DNA from: an uncultured Pelagibacteraceae bacterium
GTDB taxonomy: Bacteria > Pseudomonadota > Alphaproteobacteria > Pelagibacterales > Pelagibacteraceae
Direction: 5' to 3'
NCBI GenBank assembly: GCA_902553845.1
Contig: CACDMG010000003.1
Span: 1-34,691, forward strand
DNA: 34,691 nt
In this document: positions 1 through 9,825 of the stretch, in pieces
Position numbering within the stretch: the first letter of the stretch is position 1
Layout: each line of letters opens with the position of its first letter
The notes under the pieces: model-generated
Seen by the model: only the letters and a program-made list of their open reading frames with translations
Databases searched by the model: none
Told to the model about the DNA's origin: nothing
Position numbers and translations under genes: made by a program

Positions 1-131
1 ATTTGAATCAACTCAATTGAAACGATGGGAGGAAGATCGATAGGTTTTTTTGAGAGAAAAGGTAGACTCATAGCTGTTATAAAAATTATAAATACATGAA
101 AAACAGAAGATATTATAATACTTCTATTCAC
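1..131 (-). CDS. tolA: TolA-like protein, N-terminal fragment (runs off window start)
   Basis: My own translation of the reverse strand from GTG at 131: (M)NRSIIISSVFHVFIIFITAMSLPFLSKKPIDLPPIVSIELIQ. Short N-terminal TM segment, immediately downstream of tolR; position fits tolQ-tolR-tolA. Confidence 0.6.
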   Translation of the reverse strand, partial: MNRSIIISSVFHVFIIFITAMSLPFLSKKPIDLPPIVSIELIQ

Positions 132-139
132 AATGTTAA

Positions 140-556
140 TTACCTTTCTTTATAAGGTTCCGAAATCAAAGCAACTTTTGTAAATCCAGATCCTGATAAA
201 AGACCCATAATTTCCAAGACTCTTCCATAATTTATTGTTTTATCTCCCCTTACATAAATTCTTGTATCAGTTCTATTTTTAGAAACTGCTAAAACCTTTG
301 CAATAATTTTTTCATATTCAACTTTAGACTCTTGAATAAAAATTTCTCCTTTAGAATTTATAGATAAAGTCAATGGCTCCTGTTCTTCAGGCAAAGAGTC
401 TGCTGAACTTTCAGGTAGATCAACTTGGACTCCGACTGTTAATAAAGGAGCAGTAACCATAAAAATTATCAACAAAACTAACATTACATCAACAAAAGGA
501 GTAACATTAATTTCACTCATTGGTTCCTTTGAAGAACGATTAAATTTGAAAGCCAT
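140..556 (-). CDS. tolR: Biopolymer transport protein ExbD/TolR
   Basis: ORF track; 'MSEINVTPFVDVMLVLLIIFMVTAPLL' ExbD/TolR signature. Confidence 0.95.
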   Translation of the reverse strand: MAFKFNRSSKEPMSEINVTPFVDVMLVLLIIFMVTAPLLTVGVQVDLPESSADSLPEEQEPLTLSINSKGEIFIQESKVEYEKIIAKVLAVSKNRTDTRIYVRGDKTINYGRVLEIMGLLSGSGFTKVALISEPYKER

Positions 557-557
557 T

Positions 558-1232
558 TTAAATTATAGTTAAAAATCTTTTTGAAAAATTTTCCAATTTT
601 CGAGAATATAAAATAGAGTCATTATTAAATTTATTATAAGCAATAACTGCAGGTATTGCAGCCAACAGACCTAATGCAGTTGCAAATAATGCTTCTGCTA
701 TTCCAGGGGCAACAATTGCTAAACTAGTATTTCTTGAAATTGCTATAGATTGAAATGAATTCATAATTCCCCAAACTGTTCCAAATAAACCTATGAAAGG
801 AGCTGTAGAACCTACAGTTGCCAAAAAGGTGTAACCTTTGCTTATTTTAGACATTTGTTTTTCAATTCCAGTTTCCAACATTGTTGTCATTCTTTCATGA
901 AGATCTGTTTTTGATCTTTTTTTTAATAAATTCTGCATCGCATCTTTAAATACTAATGCCATTGGATCTTCAATATTTGCTGGTAAGTTATTATAAAATG
1001 ACTCTGCAGATTTTGAGTTCCAAAATTTTGTCTCAAATTCCTCAGTTGTTTGATTTATCTTTTTAAATAATCTAAATTTATCTATTATTACTGCCCAAGA
1101 GTAAATTGAACACGCGATAAGCAAAACAATCACAGATTTAACAATTATATCGGCTCGAATAAATAAATTCAGTAAAGAAAAATCTGCACTTGATGCCAAT
1201 CCAACTGCCTGTGATGAAATATCAGCTTCCAT
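558..1232 (-). CDS. tolQ: TolQ/ExbB proton channel family protein
   Basis: ORF track; 'LATVGSTAPFIGLFGTVWGIMNSFQSIA...APGIAEALFATALGLLAAIPAVIAYN' MotA/TolQ/ExbB motif. Confidence 0.95.
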   Translation of the reverse strand: MEADISSQAVGLASSADFSLLNLFIRADIIVKSVIVLLIACSIYSWAVIIDKFRLFKKINQTTEEFETKFWNSKSAESFYNNLPANIEDPMALVFKDAMQNLLKKRSKTDLHERMTTMLETGIEKQMSKISKGYTFLATVGSTAPFIGLFGTVWGIMNSFQSIAISRNTSLAIVAPGIAEALFATALGLLAAIPAVIAYNKFNNDSILYSRKLENFSKRFLTII

Positions 1233-1280
1233 AATGCCTTCTCACACTTAATTGTGTCATGAATTTGACTTTTTTAGAGA

Positions 1281-1778
1281 TTAAACATCTGCTGATTTAT
1301 AAGTTTCGTAATAAAAACTAGCAATTAATATTGCATCTGCTTTATTTGAATCTTTTTTTTTGGATAATTGAGACGAAATATAAGGAAAAATTTCAATTAC
1401 TCTAGTCCTGCTGGCATCCTTTTCAGAATTTATTAAATTGAAGTATTTTTTCCATTTTGCTGGTCTAACAAAATACATTGATAACTGCATAGCTGAACAA
1501 ATACCTTTCAAAATTCCAAATGTTTGGCCGAAATTGAACATACTTGTTACGCCTTGACCAGGCATTGCTGAAACTTGCTCTATTACAACTCTCACCTCTT
1601 TAACATCAATATTATTTATCCTTTTCGAAATCTCATTAAAAATTTGTGAACCATTTACTTGTTTTTTATTTTTTTTTCCATCTGTCATAGTAGGCATTTC
1701 TATAACATCTAAAATTTTTCCATCATTTAAAAAACAGATTGATCCAGAAATACCAGGGTCTATTCCAATTACTAACAT
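1281..1778 (-). CDS. RuvC-like Holliday junction resolvase, phage-type subfamily
   Basis: 'VIGIDPGISGSI', 'VVIEQVSAMPGQGVTSMFNFGQTFGILKG', 'KKDSNKADAILIA': RNase H-fold RuvC motifs resembling phage-type RuvC-like proteins rather than E. coli-type RuvC. Confidence 0.8.
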   Translation of the reverse strand: MLVIGIDPGISGSICFLNDGKILDVIEMPTMTDGKKNKKQVNGSQIFNEISKRINNIDVKEVRVVIEQVSAMPGQGVTSMFNFGQTFGILKGICSAMQLSMYFVRPAKWKKYFNLINSEKDASRTRVIEIFPYISSQLSKKKDSNKADAILIASFYYETYKSADV

Positions 1779-1784
1779 AGTTTA

Positions 1785-2504
1785 TTAAGTAAAATTTGCA
1801 TTTGAATAAAAATTTTGTACATCATCATCTTCATCTAAGGCTTCAAAAAATTCAATAACATTCTCTTGATCTTGTTTACTAATATTAATCTTATTCAAAG
1901 GAATCCATTCAATATCAGTAGATATAAAATTTTCTATTTCTTTTTCGAGTTTTTTTTTTACATTATATATATCATTTGAAGGACAATGGATTTCATGAAT
2001 ATTTTGCTCCGAGATACACTCATTTGCTCCTGATTCAATAGCTAATTCAAAAATTTTTTCATCAGTAATTTCTTTTTTATCAATTTTAATTATACCTAAT
2101 TGATTAAAATTATGTGATGCAGAACCTTGAGTGCCTAAACTTCCTCCAGCTTTTTGAAAAATAGTTCTAATTCTTGATGCAGTTCTATTTTTATTATCTG
2201 TCAAAGTTTCAACAATGACGGCAACTTTATTAGGACCGAAACCCTCATACCTTAAACTTTCAAAATTTGCCCCTGTATTAACTGATGATTTATCTATTGC
2301 TCTTTCTATGTTGTCTTTTGGCATATTAGCTGATCTTGCCGCTTGAATTGCCGATCTCAATCTTGGATTCATTGATGGATCTTTATCCCCTAGTTTGGCA
2401 GCTATTGTTATTTCTTTTGATAATTTTGAAAATATTTTAGACCTTTGTTTATCAGCCTTACCTTTTTTGTGTTTAATACCTGCCCAATGTGAATGTCCTG
2501 CCAT
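1785..2504 (-). CDS. yebC: YebC/PmpR family protein (TACO1-like)
   Basis: 'MAGHSHWAGIKHKKGKADKQRSKIFSKLSKEI' signature. Confidence 0.97.
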   Translation of the reverse strand: MAGHSHWAGIKHKKGKADKQRSKIFSKLSKEITIAAKLGDKDPSMNPRLRSAIQAARSANMPKDNIERAIDKSSVNTGANFESLRYEGFGPNKVAVIVETLTDNKNRTASRIRTIFQKAGGSLGTQGSASHNFNQLGIIKIDKKEITDEKIFELAIESGANECISEQNIHEIHCPSNDIYNVKKKLEKEIENFISTDIEWIPLNKINISKQDQENVIEFFEALDEDDDVQNFYSNANFT

Positions 2505-2507
2505 AAT

Positions 2508-3314
2508 TTAAGATATTTTCTTTAACTGATCCCCAAAAATATAGCTTTGAATTTTATTTGCTAAACCAGTACTCAAATTACATTCGACAATTACGCCACT
2601 TAGGGTTGCTTCACCTTCAGCTGGGAAATGTTTTTTGGAGTCTTTTTTCATAAATTTATTTAATGAATTTTCTATATTCATACCAATTACTGAGTCGTAA
2701 TCTCCACACATACCTGCATCTGTTTGGTATGCAGTTCCCTTTCTTAAAATTCTAGCATCATTAGTTGGTATATGTGTATGGGTACCAACAACTAATGTTG
2801 CCGATCCATCAAATAAGTAACCAATTGCATTTTTTTCACTTGTAATCTCTCCATGAAAATCTACAACAAGAAAATCATAATCTCTCTTTATTTTATTTTC
2901 TTTTAAAAATTTTTCTGAAACAGAAAATACATCCTCACATTTTTTCATAAAAACATTTCCCATTAAGTTTAATACTCCTACTTTAATATCTTTAGAAATT
3001 TTGAAAATCTCAAAACCTTTACCTGGGGTGGGACCAAATAAATTTTTTGGCCTTAATAATCTTTTTTCTTTATCAATAAAATTCATTATTTCTTTTTGAT
3101 CCCAAACATGATTACCAGTAGTAATAACATTTACACCACAGTTAAAAAAATCATTACAAATCTCTTTCGTTAATCCAACTCCAGCTTTATCTGCATTCTC
3201 ACCATTAACTATTACAAAGTCTATGTCATTTTTTTTTATTTCATTCTTTAGATTTTTTATAATTTTATTACATCCAGAAACACCAACAACATCACCTAAA
3301 AACAATAATCTCAT
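2508..3314 (-). CDS. YmdB-like metallophosphoesterase (TIGR00282 family)
   Basis: 'MRLLFLGDVVG', 'VNGENADKAGVGLT', 'TTGNHVWDQKEI', 'VDFHGEITSEKNAIGYLFDGSATLVVGTHTHIPTNDARIL'. Confidence 0.9.
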   Translation of the reverse strand: MRLLFLGDVVGVSGCNKIIKNLKNEIKKNDIDFVIVNGENADKAGVGLTKEICNDFFNCGVNVITTGNHVWDQKEIMNFIDKEKRLLRPKNLFGPTPGKGFEIFKISKDIKVGVLNLMGNVFMKKCEDVFSVSEKFLKENKIKRDYDFLVVDFHGEITSEKNAIGYLFDGSATLVVGTHTHIPTNDARILRKGTAYQTDAGMCGDYDSVIGMNIENSLNKFMKKDSKKHFPAEGEATLSGVIVECNLSTGLANKIQSYIFGDQLKKIS

Positions 3315-3856
3315 GAGATAATTTTCTTTTCTGTAATTATATAATTAAGTTTAATATCATGGTTATTTATTGGTAATTCATATACTTCTTGAAATGAATA
3401 GCCAAAACCAATCAAAATAATTTTCTTTTTCTTAAGGACTTTTTTGAGATATCTATCATAATACCCCCCACCATAACCCAATCTATTTAAATGGCGATCA
3501 AATGCGACTAAAGGAACTAAAAAAATATCTGGTGTAACGACTTTACTTGATTGAGGCTCAGGTATACCAAATATATTTATTTTGAGAGGTTCTTGATATG
3601 ACCAAGTAAAAAAATTCATTTTGTTTTTTTTGCTTATCTTTGGTAATGAAATTAAATAATTCTTTTTTTTTAATATCTTTAATATTTCTAAACAATCTAT
3701 TTCATTATTAAATGGATAGTATCCGCCTATAATTTTAGACTTAAATTTGTTTTTTTTTATAATGTTTAAAACTTTTTTTGGATTTATCTTCAAGTTTGTA
3801 TTTCTTTTCAATTTTCTAGTTTTGAGTATTTTATTTCTTAATTGGGATTTTTTCAC
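3311..3856 (-). CDS. 5-formyltetrahydrofolate cyclo-ligase
   Basis: 'PLVAFDRHLNRLGYGGGYYDRYL' 5-FTHF cyclo-ligase motif. Confidence 0.9.
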   Translation of the reverse strand: MKKSQLRNKILKTRKLKRNTNLKINPKKVLNIIKKNKFKSKIIGGYYPFNNEIDCLEILKILKKKNYLISLPKISKKNKMNFFTWSYQEPLKINIFGIPEPQSSKVVTPDIFLVPLVAFDRHLNRLGYGGGYYDRYLKKVLKKKKIILIGFGYSFQEVYELPINNHDIKLNYIITEKKIIS

Positions 3857-3865
3857 AAAAATTTA

Positions 3866-4309
3866 TTAGGATAAGTTTTCTAAGTTTGCCTTTTCAACAA
3901 AGTTTGAAATTTCAGTAGCTGCTTCATCAATTAGTTTTTCATAATTTTTTTGATTAATTTCAATTTCATTCTTTAACTTATGATGATTTGTATTAAGATC
4001 ATTAATTTCTTTTTCTTTTTTATCTCTATATTCATAAATTAAAGTTTTTAATTCTTTAAATTTATTAGAAAGATTTTTTAACTCCTCTTTTTTTTGATCT
4101 ACTTTCTTTTTAGTTTCGTAATATTCATCCATTACTTTAACAGCAGTTATCAATAAAAGCTTATTTTCTCCTAAATTACCTAGATCATTTTTTAAGGTAT
4201 TAAATTTTTGATTTATTTGAATTAATAATTCTTCCAAATGTTCCTCTTGCCCATCTTCACAAGACAATAAAAATTCTTTTCCATTAAATTTTATACTTAC
4301 GTTTGCCAT
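3866..4309 (-). CDS. zapA: Cell division protein ZapA
   Basis: 'MANVSIKFNGKEFLLSCEDGQEEHLEELLIQINQKFNTL' ZapA N-terminal domain followed by coiled coil. Confidence 0.85.
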   Translation of the reverse strand: MANVSIKFNGKEFLLSCEDGQEEHLEELLIQINQKFNTLKNDLGNLGENKLLLITAVKVMDEYYETKKKVDQKKEELKNLSNKFKELKTLIYEYRDKKEKEINDLNTNHHKLKNEIEINQKNYEKLIDEAATEISNFVEKANLENLS

Positions 4310-4620
4310 TTATCTATTTCATCTAATAAAGTATCTGTTTCTTGATTTAATTCATCTATTTTTTCAGAAAATTCTAATTGTTTTTTTTGCTCTATTTCTT
4401 CCTGATTTTGAAATTCATCCAACTTTTTACTTAAATTATCGTAATCATCTCTAAGACTTTTATATTTTTCTTCTAATTCTTGTTTTTCAATTTCTAATTG
4501 ATTTTTTTGTTCACTTAAATTGTCTATATCTTTTTTAACATCTAGTTTTTTTAAATTTAAGTTTTTTAATTTTGTTAACGCTAAACTTAGTTTTTTTTCT
4601 TTTTCGATCACAGATTTCAT
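4297..4620 (-). CDS. Small coiled-coil protein (DUF4164-like) preceding zapA
   Basis: 107 aa, nearly all heptad-rich coiled coil; overlaps the zapA start by 13 nt; position tkt/DUF4164/zapA is typical of alphaproteobacteria. Confidence 0.55.
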   Translation of the reverse strand: MKSVIEKEKKLSLALTKLKNLNLKKLDVKKDIDNLSEQKNQLEIEKQELEEKYKSLRDDYDNLSKKLDEFQNQEEIEQKKQLEFSEKIDELNQETDTLLDEIDKWQT

Positions 4621-4643
4621 ATATATATAATTATATTATTAAA

Positions 4644-4672
4644 TTGAATCTTCTTAGTCTAGACAGGATAAT
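4644..4672 (+). promoter_or_regulatory. Candidate sigma70-type promoter for tkt operon
   Basis: TTGAAT (4644-4649) - 17 bp - GATAAT (4667-4672), in the divergent intergenic region just before the TTG start of tkt. Confidence 0.4.
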
Positions 4673-4675
4673 TTT

Positions 4676-6640
4676 TTGAGTAAACAATATTTAGAATTGG
4701 CTAATTGTATAAGATTTTTATCAATTGACGCTGTACAAAAAGCAAACTCTGGGCATCCTGGGATGCCTATGGGCATGGCAGATGTTACAACTGTACTTTT
4801 TAAAGATTTTTTAAATTTTAATCCAAAGAATCCAAACTGGATAAATAGAGACAGATTTATTCTGTCTGCCGGTCATGGGTCAATGCTTCTTTATTCGCTA
4901 CTTTATTTAACTGGCTATAAAAGTATTTCTTTAGATGATATAAAAAATTTTAGACAATTAGATTCTATTTGCGCTGGTCATCCTGAATATCATCCTAATA
5001 CTGGTATTGAAACCACTACTGGACCATTAGGACAAGGGATATCTAATGCGGTTGGACTAGCAATATCAGAAGAAATTTTAAAAAAAAAATTAGGGAAAAA
5101 AATTATCAACCACAAAACTTATGTATTAGCTGGTGATGGGTGTTTGATGGAGGGAGTAAGTCATGAAGCTCTAAGTCTAGCAGGTCATCTTAAGCTAAAA
5201 AATCTAATTTTACTTTTTGATAACAATTCTATTTCGATTGACGGTCCTACAAGCTTAGCTGTCTCAGATGATCATGAAAAAAGATTCAAAAGTTATGGTT
5301 GGGACTATCTCAAAGTTAATGGTCATAATTTTAAAGAAATATCAAAAGCTCTTAAAAAAGCGCAAAAATCAAAAAAACCTGTAGCGATCTCCTGTAAAAC
5401 AACTATTGGTTTTGGATCTCCAAACAAAGGTGGCAAAGAATCATCGCATGGAAGTCCATTAGGTGAGGAAGAGATAAAATTAGTTAGAAAAAAATTACGT
5501 TGGAAACATAATCCTTTCGAAATACCAAAAAATTTAATTGATAAGTGGAGATTAATTGGCACTAAAGCTTCGAACAAAGCAAAAAAGGAAGAAAAAAATT
5601 ACAATAAAATTTCGTCTAAATTAGGTTGGTTAGAAAGCTATAAAATTTCAAAAGGTGCCATCAATAAAGCAATAGAAAAAACAAAAGAAGATTATATAAA
5701 AACTTTAGAGCCAATAGCTACAAGAAAATCATCAGAAAAATTTTTAGAAATAGTTTCAAAACTTCCAAGTTTAATAGGTGGATCAGCTGACTTAGCTGGA
5801 TCAAATAATACAAAAACTAAAAATCATAAAATTATAAAACATAATGATTTTTCAGGAAATTATATTCATTATGGAGTAAGAGAGCATGCAATGTGTGGAA
5901 TTATGAACGGAATATCACTTCATAGTGACCTAATACCTTATGGTGGAACTTTTTTAATTTTTAGTGATTACTGTAAACCTTCTATAAGGCTTGCAGCTAT
6001 GATGAAACAAAAAATAATTTACGTATTTACACATGACTCTATTGGACTTGGTGAAGATGGTCCAACTCACCAACCTATTGAACATTTGGCAAGTTTAAGA
6101 TCAATTCCAAATTTAAATGTTTTTAGACCATCAGATCTTATTGAAACTTTTGAATGTTGGCAATTAGCACTTGAAAGTAAAAATTCACCAAGTGTTATTG
6201 CTTTGACTAGACAAGGAATTAAGCCTGTCAGAAAAAAAAGTTCTATCAAAAATATGTCCTCTGCCGGTGCTTACGAAATTTTGAGAACTGGAGATAACAT
6301 AAGTGTTACAATTATAGCGACTGGGTCTGAAACTAGTTTGGCATGTGATGTTGGTCATAAATTAGCCACAGATGGTATTTATTCCAAAATAATATCAATG
6401 CCATGTCATGAATTATTTGATCAACAGAGTGAAAGCTATAAAAGTAAAATTTTAGATGAAACAAATCTTGTTGTTTCTATAGAAGCCTCTGAAACAGATT
6501 ATTGGAAAAAATACACTGGTAAAAATGGAATAAATTTTGGAATAAATGATTATGGAAAAAGTGCTCCATATAAAATGATATATAATCACTTTGGATTAAG
6601 CTTAGAAAATATAGCTAATAATATTAAAAAAAAATTATGA
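4676..6640 (+). CDS. tkt: Transketolase
   Basis: '[31 protein letters not shown]', '[12 protein letters not shown]', '[19 protein letters not shown]'; TTG start. Confidence 0.97.
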   Translation: MSKQYLELANCIRFLSIDAVQKANSGHPGMPMGMADVTTVLFKDFLNFNPKNPNWINRDRFILSAGHGSMLLYSLLYLTGYKSISLDDIKNFRQLDSICAGHPEYHPNTGIETTTGPLGQGISNAVGLAISEEILKKKLGKKIINHKTYVLAGDGCLMEGVSHEALSLAGHLKLKNLILLFDNNSISIDGPTSLAVSDDHEKRFKSYGWDYLKVNGHNFKEISKALKKAQKSKKPVAISCKTTIGFGSPNKGGKESSHGSPLGEEEIKLVRKKLRWKHNPFEIPKNLIDKWRLIGTKASNKAKKEEKNYNKISSKLGWLESYKISKGAINKAIEKTKEDYIKTLEPIATRKSSEKFLEIVSKLPSLIGGSADLAGSNNTKTKNHKIIKHNDFSGNYIHYGVREHAMCGIMNGISLHSDLIPYGGTFLIFSDYCKPSIRLAAMMKQKIIYVFTHDSIGLGEDGPTHQPIEHLASLRSIPNLNVFRPSDLIETFECWQLALESKNSPSVIALTRQGIKPVRKKSSIKNMSSAGAYEILRTGDNISVTIIATGSETSLACDVGHKLATDGIYSKIISMPCHELFDQQSESYKSKILDETNLVVSIEASETDYWKKYTGKNGINFGINDYGKSAPYKMIYNHFGLSLENIANNIKKKL

Positions 6641-7638
6641 AAATAAAAATCGGTATAAATGGAATGGGAAGAATAGGAAGAATGATAGTTCGGTCTATTA
6701 TTGAAAGCAATAATAAGAATTTAATAATAAAACATATTAATAATAGAACAAATTCTGAAACTTGTTCAACACTATTAAAATATGACTCAATTCATGGAAA
6801 ATTAGATGCCGAAATAGATTTTGATGAAAAACATCTTATTATTAATAAAAATAAAATTACTTTCAGCCAAGAGACTAATTTAAATAATATTAATTGGAAA
6901 AAATATGATGTTGATTACGTTTTTGAATGCACTGGTAAATTTAATTCTAAAGATAAATTATTACCTCATCTCAATAATGGAGCAAAAAAAGTTATAGTCT
7001 CAGCTCCGTGCAAAAATGCAGACAAAACTATTGTATTTGGTGTTAATGAGTCTGAATTAAATAAGGAAGATAATATTATTTCTGCCGCATCATGTACTAC
7101 AAATTGTCTGGCACCTGTAGCCCATATTTTGAATGAAAATTTTAAAATTGAAAAAGGTTTTATGACAACAATTCATGCTTTTACAAGTGATCAAAGAATT
7201 TTAGATAATTCTCATAAAGATCCAAGAAGAGCTCGATCAGCAAGTCAATCTATAGTACCAACGTCAACTGGTGCGTCTAAAGCAATTGGTGAAATCATTC
7301 CCTCCCTTAAAGGAAAGTTGGAAGGTATCGCAATGAGAGTACCCACTCCGAATGTTTCTTTAGTTGAGCTTGTTTTTTGTACAAAAAAAGATTTAAGTAT
7401 TGAAAAAATCAATTCAGCATTTCAAAAATTTGCAAAAAAAAACAAGATTATCGAAATCACCAATGAAAAGCTTGTTTCTGTTGATTTTAATCATAATTCA
7501 TCATCGTCAATCATTGATGCAAGCTTAACTAATGTCGTTGGTAAAAATATGGGTAAAATTTCTGCTTGGTATGATAACGAGTGGGGTTTTTCAAATAGAA
7601 TGTGTGATATCGCAGAATATCTTCACAAAATTTCTTAA
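6637..7638 (+). CDS. gap: Type I glyceraldehyde-3-phosphate dehydrogenase
   Basis: '[12 protein letters not shown]', catalytic '[15 protein letters not shown]', '[12 protein letters not shown]'; ATGA overlap with tkt stop. Confidence 0.97.
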   Translation: MKIKIGINGMGRIGRMIVRSIIESNNKNLIIKHINNRTNSETCSTLLKYDSIHGKLDAEIDFDEKHLIINKNKITFSQETNLNNINWKKYDVDYVFECTGKFNSKDKLLPHLNNGAKKVIVSAPCKNADKTIVFGVNESELNKEDNIISAASCTTNCLAPVAHILNENFKIEKGFMTTIHAFTSDQRILDNSHKDPRRARSASQSIVPTSTGASKAIGEIIPSLKGKLEGIAMRVPTPNVSLVELVFCTKKDLSIEKINSAFQKFAKKNKIIEITNEKLVSVDFNHNSSSSIIDASLTNVVGKNMGKISAWYDNEWGFSNRMCDIAEYLHKIS

Positions 7639-8816
7639 TGAACAATATTAAAGATCAAGAAAATCTCAATAAAAAAATTGTTTTATTAAGATTAGATTTA
7701 AATGTTCCATTAAAAAATGGAATAATTACAGATGAAACACGAATTGATAAAATCTTACCAGTAATAAAATTTTTAATAAATAACAATGCTCTAATAGTAA
7801 TAATTTCTCACATAGGACGTCCTAATGGAAAAGTAAATAATGATTTATCTCTTAAACCAATTTGTAAAAATTTAGGAAAAAAAATTAACAAAAAAATAAG
7901 AATAATAAATGATAATATTTTTGAATTAAAAAAAGATGACTTATTCAAAAATTCTGAAGATCAAATAGTTTTTTTAGAAAATATTAGATTCTATAAAGAA
8001 GAGGAAGAAAATGATATTTTTCTGGCAAAACATTTGGCTTCTCTTGGTGATTTATTTGTTAATGATGCTTTTTCTTGCTCTCACAGAGCCCACTCAACTA
8101 TAAGTAAAATCACTGAGTTTCTCCCATCTTTTGCTGGATTGCAATTAGAAACAGAAATTAATGCCTTAAAAAAAGTTACAACTGAAATTAAAAAACCAAT
8201 TACTTGTATTATTGGTGGGTCAAAAATTTCTACAAAAATAGGAGTAATTAAAAATTTAATACCTAAATTCGATAACATCATAATTGTTGGAGGAATGGCA
8301 AATAATATTCTTAATTTTAAAGGTAATCATATTGGTAAATCAATTAAAGAGGAAAATTGTGAAAAGATAATTAAAGAAATTTTTGAAACTTCTAAATATC
8401 ATTCATGCAATATTATTTACCCTAAAGATGTTATGGTAGGAAAAAATGTTGATGATAAATCACAAGTTAAAAAACTAGATAAAATAGAAAATGATGAATT
8501 AATATTAGACATTGGACCCGATACAGTAAATGAAATCAAAAATATTATTAAAATAAGTAAAACAGTTTTATGGAATGGTCCTGCAGGCTATTTTGAAAAT
8601 CCAAATTTTGCAAATGGCAGTTACGAAATAGCAAAAGCAATTATTAAAAAAAATAAAGAAAGATCAATTTATTCTGTTGTGGGAGGAGGTGATACTGTAG
8701 CTTTAATAAATCAAATGAATGCTATTAAAAATTTTAACTTTGTTTCAACTGCTGGTGGAGCATTTTTAGAATACCTTGAAGGAAAAGAACTTCCTGGTAT
8801 AAAAGCTTTAAATTAA
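7638..8816 (+). CDS. pgk: Phosphoglycerate kinase
   Basis: 'VLLRLDLNVPLKNG', 'ISHIGRPNG', 'FVNDAFSCSHRAHST', 'VVGGGDTVAL'; overlaps gap stop (TAATG). Confidence 0.97.
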   Translation: MNNIKDQENLNKKIVLLRLDLNVPLKNGIITDETRIDKILPVIKFLINNNALIVIISHIGRPNGKVNNDLSLKPICKNLGKKINKKIRIINDNIFELKKDDLFKNSEDQIVFLENIRFYKEEEENDIFLAKHLASLGDLFVNDAFSCSHRAHSTISKITEFLPSFAGLQLETEINALKKVTTEIKKPITCIIGGSKISTKIGVIKNLIPKFDNIIIVGGMANNILNFKGNHIGKSIKEENCEKIIKEIFETSKYHSCNIIYPKDVMVGKNVDDKSQVKKLDKIENDELILDIGPDTVNEIKNIIKISKTVLWNGPAGYFENPNFANGSYEIAKAIIKKNKERSIYSVVGGGDTVALINQMNAIKNFNFVSTAGGAFLEYLEGKELPGIKALN

Positions 8817-8817
8817 T

Positions 8818-9825
8818 ATGTCAGAATTAAATAATATTGCAATTTCAATTCTAGATAAAGGTAAAGGAATTTTAGCTGCTGATGAGAGCACCGGAACTAT
8901 GACCAAAAGATTGGATAGTGTAAATGTTCCCTCGACACAAGAAAATAGATTATTATTTAGAGAAACTCTTTTTAGCGCTTCTAGCATGACAGAGTGCATT
9001 GGAGGTGTAATTTTATACGATGAAACAATAAAACAAATAACTTCCAAAAAAAATAAGATTCCAGAACTAATATTAAAAATGGGCTCTATTCCTGGTATAA
9101 AAGTTGATACAGGTGCAAAAGTTTTAGCTGGATCACCAGATGAAAAAATTACAGAAGGCTTAGATGGTTTAAGAGAAAGGTTAAAAGAATATTACAAACT
9201 AGGTGCAAAATTTACCAAGTGGAGAGGCGTTTACAATATATCGAAAAATTACCCAAGTAAACTTTCAATTCAAGCAAATGCTCATGCCTTAGCAAGATAC
9301 TCGTCGTTAGTTCAAGAATGCAACATGGTTCCAATTGTTGAGCCAGAAGTATTAATGGATGGAGAGCATTCATCAAAAGAATGTTATGAAAAAACTTCGG
9401 AAGTAATTAAAAAATGTTTTGATGAGCTTATTTTACACAAAGTAAATTTAAAAGGAATAATTCTAAAACCAAATATGATTTTGCCTGGCAATAAATCTAA
9501 AGAAAAAATTTCAAATGAAGAAGTGGCTAAATTAACTTTGGAATGTTTAAAAAATTCAGTACCGTCAGAAGTTCCAGGAATAGCTTTTTTATCTGGTGGC
9601 CAGTCAGAATTAGAAGCAACAGAAAATTTGAATTTAATAAATAAATATAATAATTCTAATTTTATAATGAGTTATTCTTATGGAAGAGCTCTTCAACATA
9701 GTGCATTGAGATTTTGGTCTAAAGATATACAAAATATCGAGGGTACTCAAAAAATTTTTAACCACAGAGCAAAAATGAATACTTTAGCGTCTCAGGGAAA
9801 ATGGTCAAAAGATCTTGAGAATTAA
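8818..9825 (+). CDS. fba: Class I fructose-bisphosphate aldolase
   Basis: 'DKGKGILAADESTGTMTKRLDSV', 'FTKWRGVYNI', 'VPIVEPEVLMDGEHS', 'GIILKPNMILPG' class I (Schiff-base) motifs. Confidence 0.95.
   Translation: MSELNNIAISILDKGKGILAADESTGTMTKRLDSVNVPSTQENRLLFRETLFSASSMTECIGGVILYDETIKQITSKKNKIPELILKMGSIPGIKVDTGAKVLAGSPDEKITEGLDGLRERLKEYYKLGAKFTKWRGVYNISKNYPSKLSIQANAHALARYSSLVQECNMVPIVEPEVLMDGEHSSKECYEKTSEVIKKCFDELILHKVNLKGIILKPNMILPGNKSKEKISNEEVAKLTLECLKNSVPSEVPGIAFLSGGQSELEATENLNLINKYNNSNFIMSYSYGRALQHSALRFWSKDIQNIEGTQKIFNHRAKMNTLASQGKWSKDLEN

Noticed and set aside
3850-3870. 6S RNA (ssrS) expected between zapA and 5-FTHF cyclo-ligase in many proteobacteria
   Set aside because: Only ~9 nt separates the two genes here, so there is no room for a 6S RNA.
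3200-4620. Long poly-T/poly-A runs as possible regulatory tracts or terminators
   Set aside because: Explained by Lys (AAA)-rich codons in an AT-rich genome; no associated GC-rich stems.
4621-4640. ATATATATAATTATATTATT repeat as a tandem repeat or origin-like element
   Set aside because: Short low-complexity AT stretch in a divergent promoter region; no DnaA-box array or larger repeat structure seen.
5323-6249. Antisense ORFs 5323..5577 and 6067..6249 inside tkt
   Set aside because: Opposite to a strongly conserved transketolase with no recognisable domain; shadow ORFs.
8081-9047. Antisense ORFs 8081..8281 (in pgk) and 8808..9047 (in fba)
   Set aside because: Shadow ORFs of conserved genes, no domain support.
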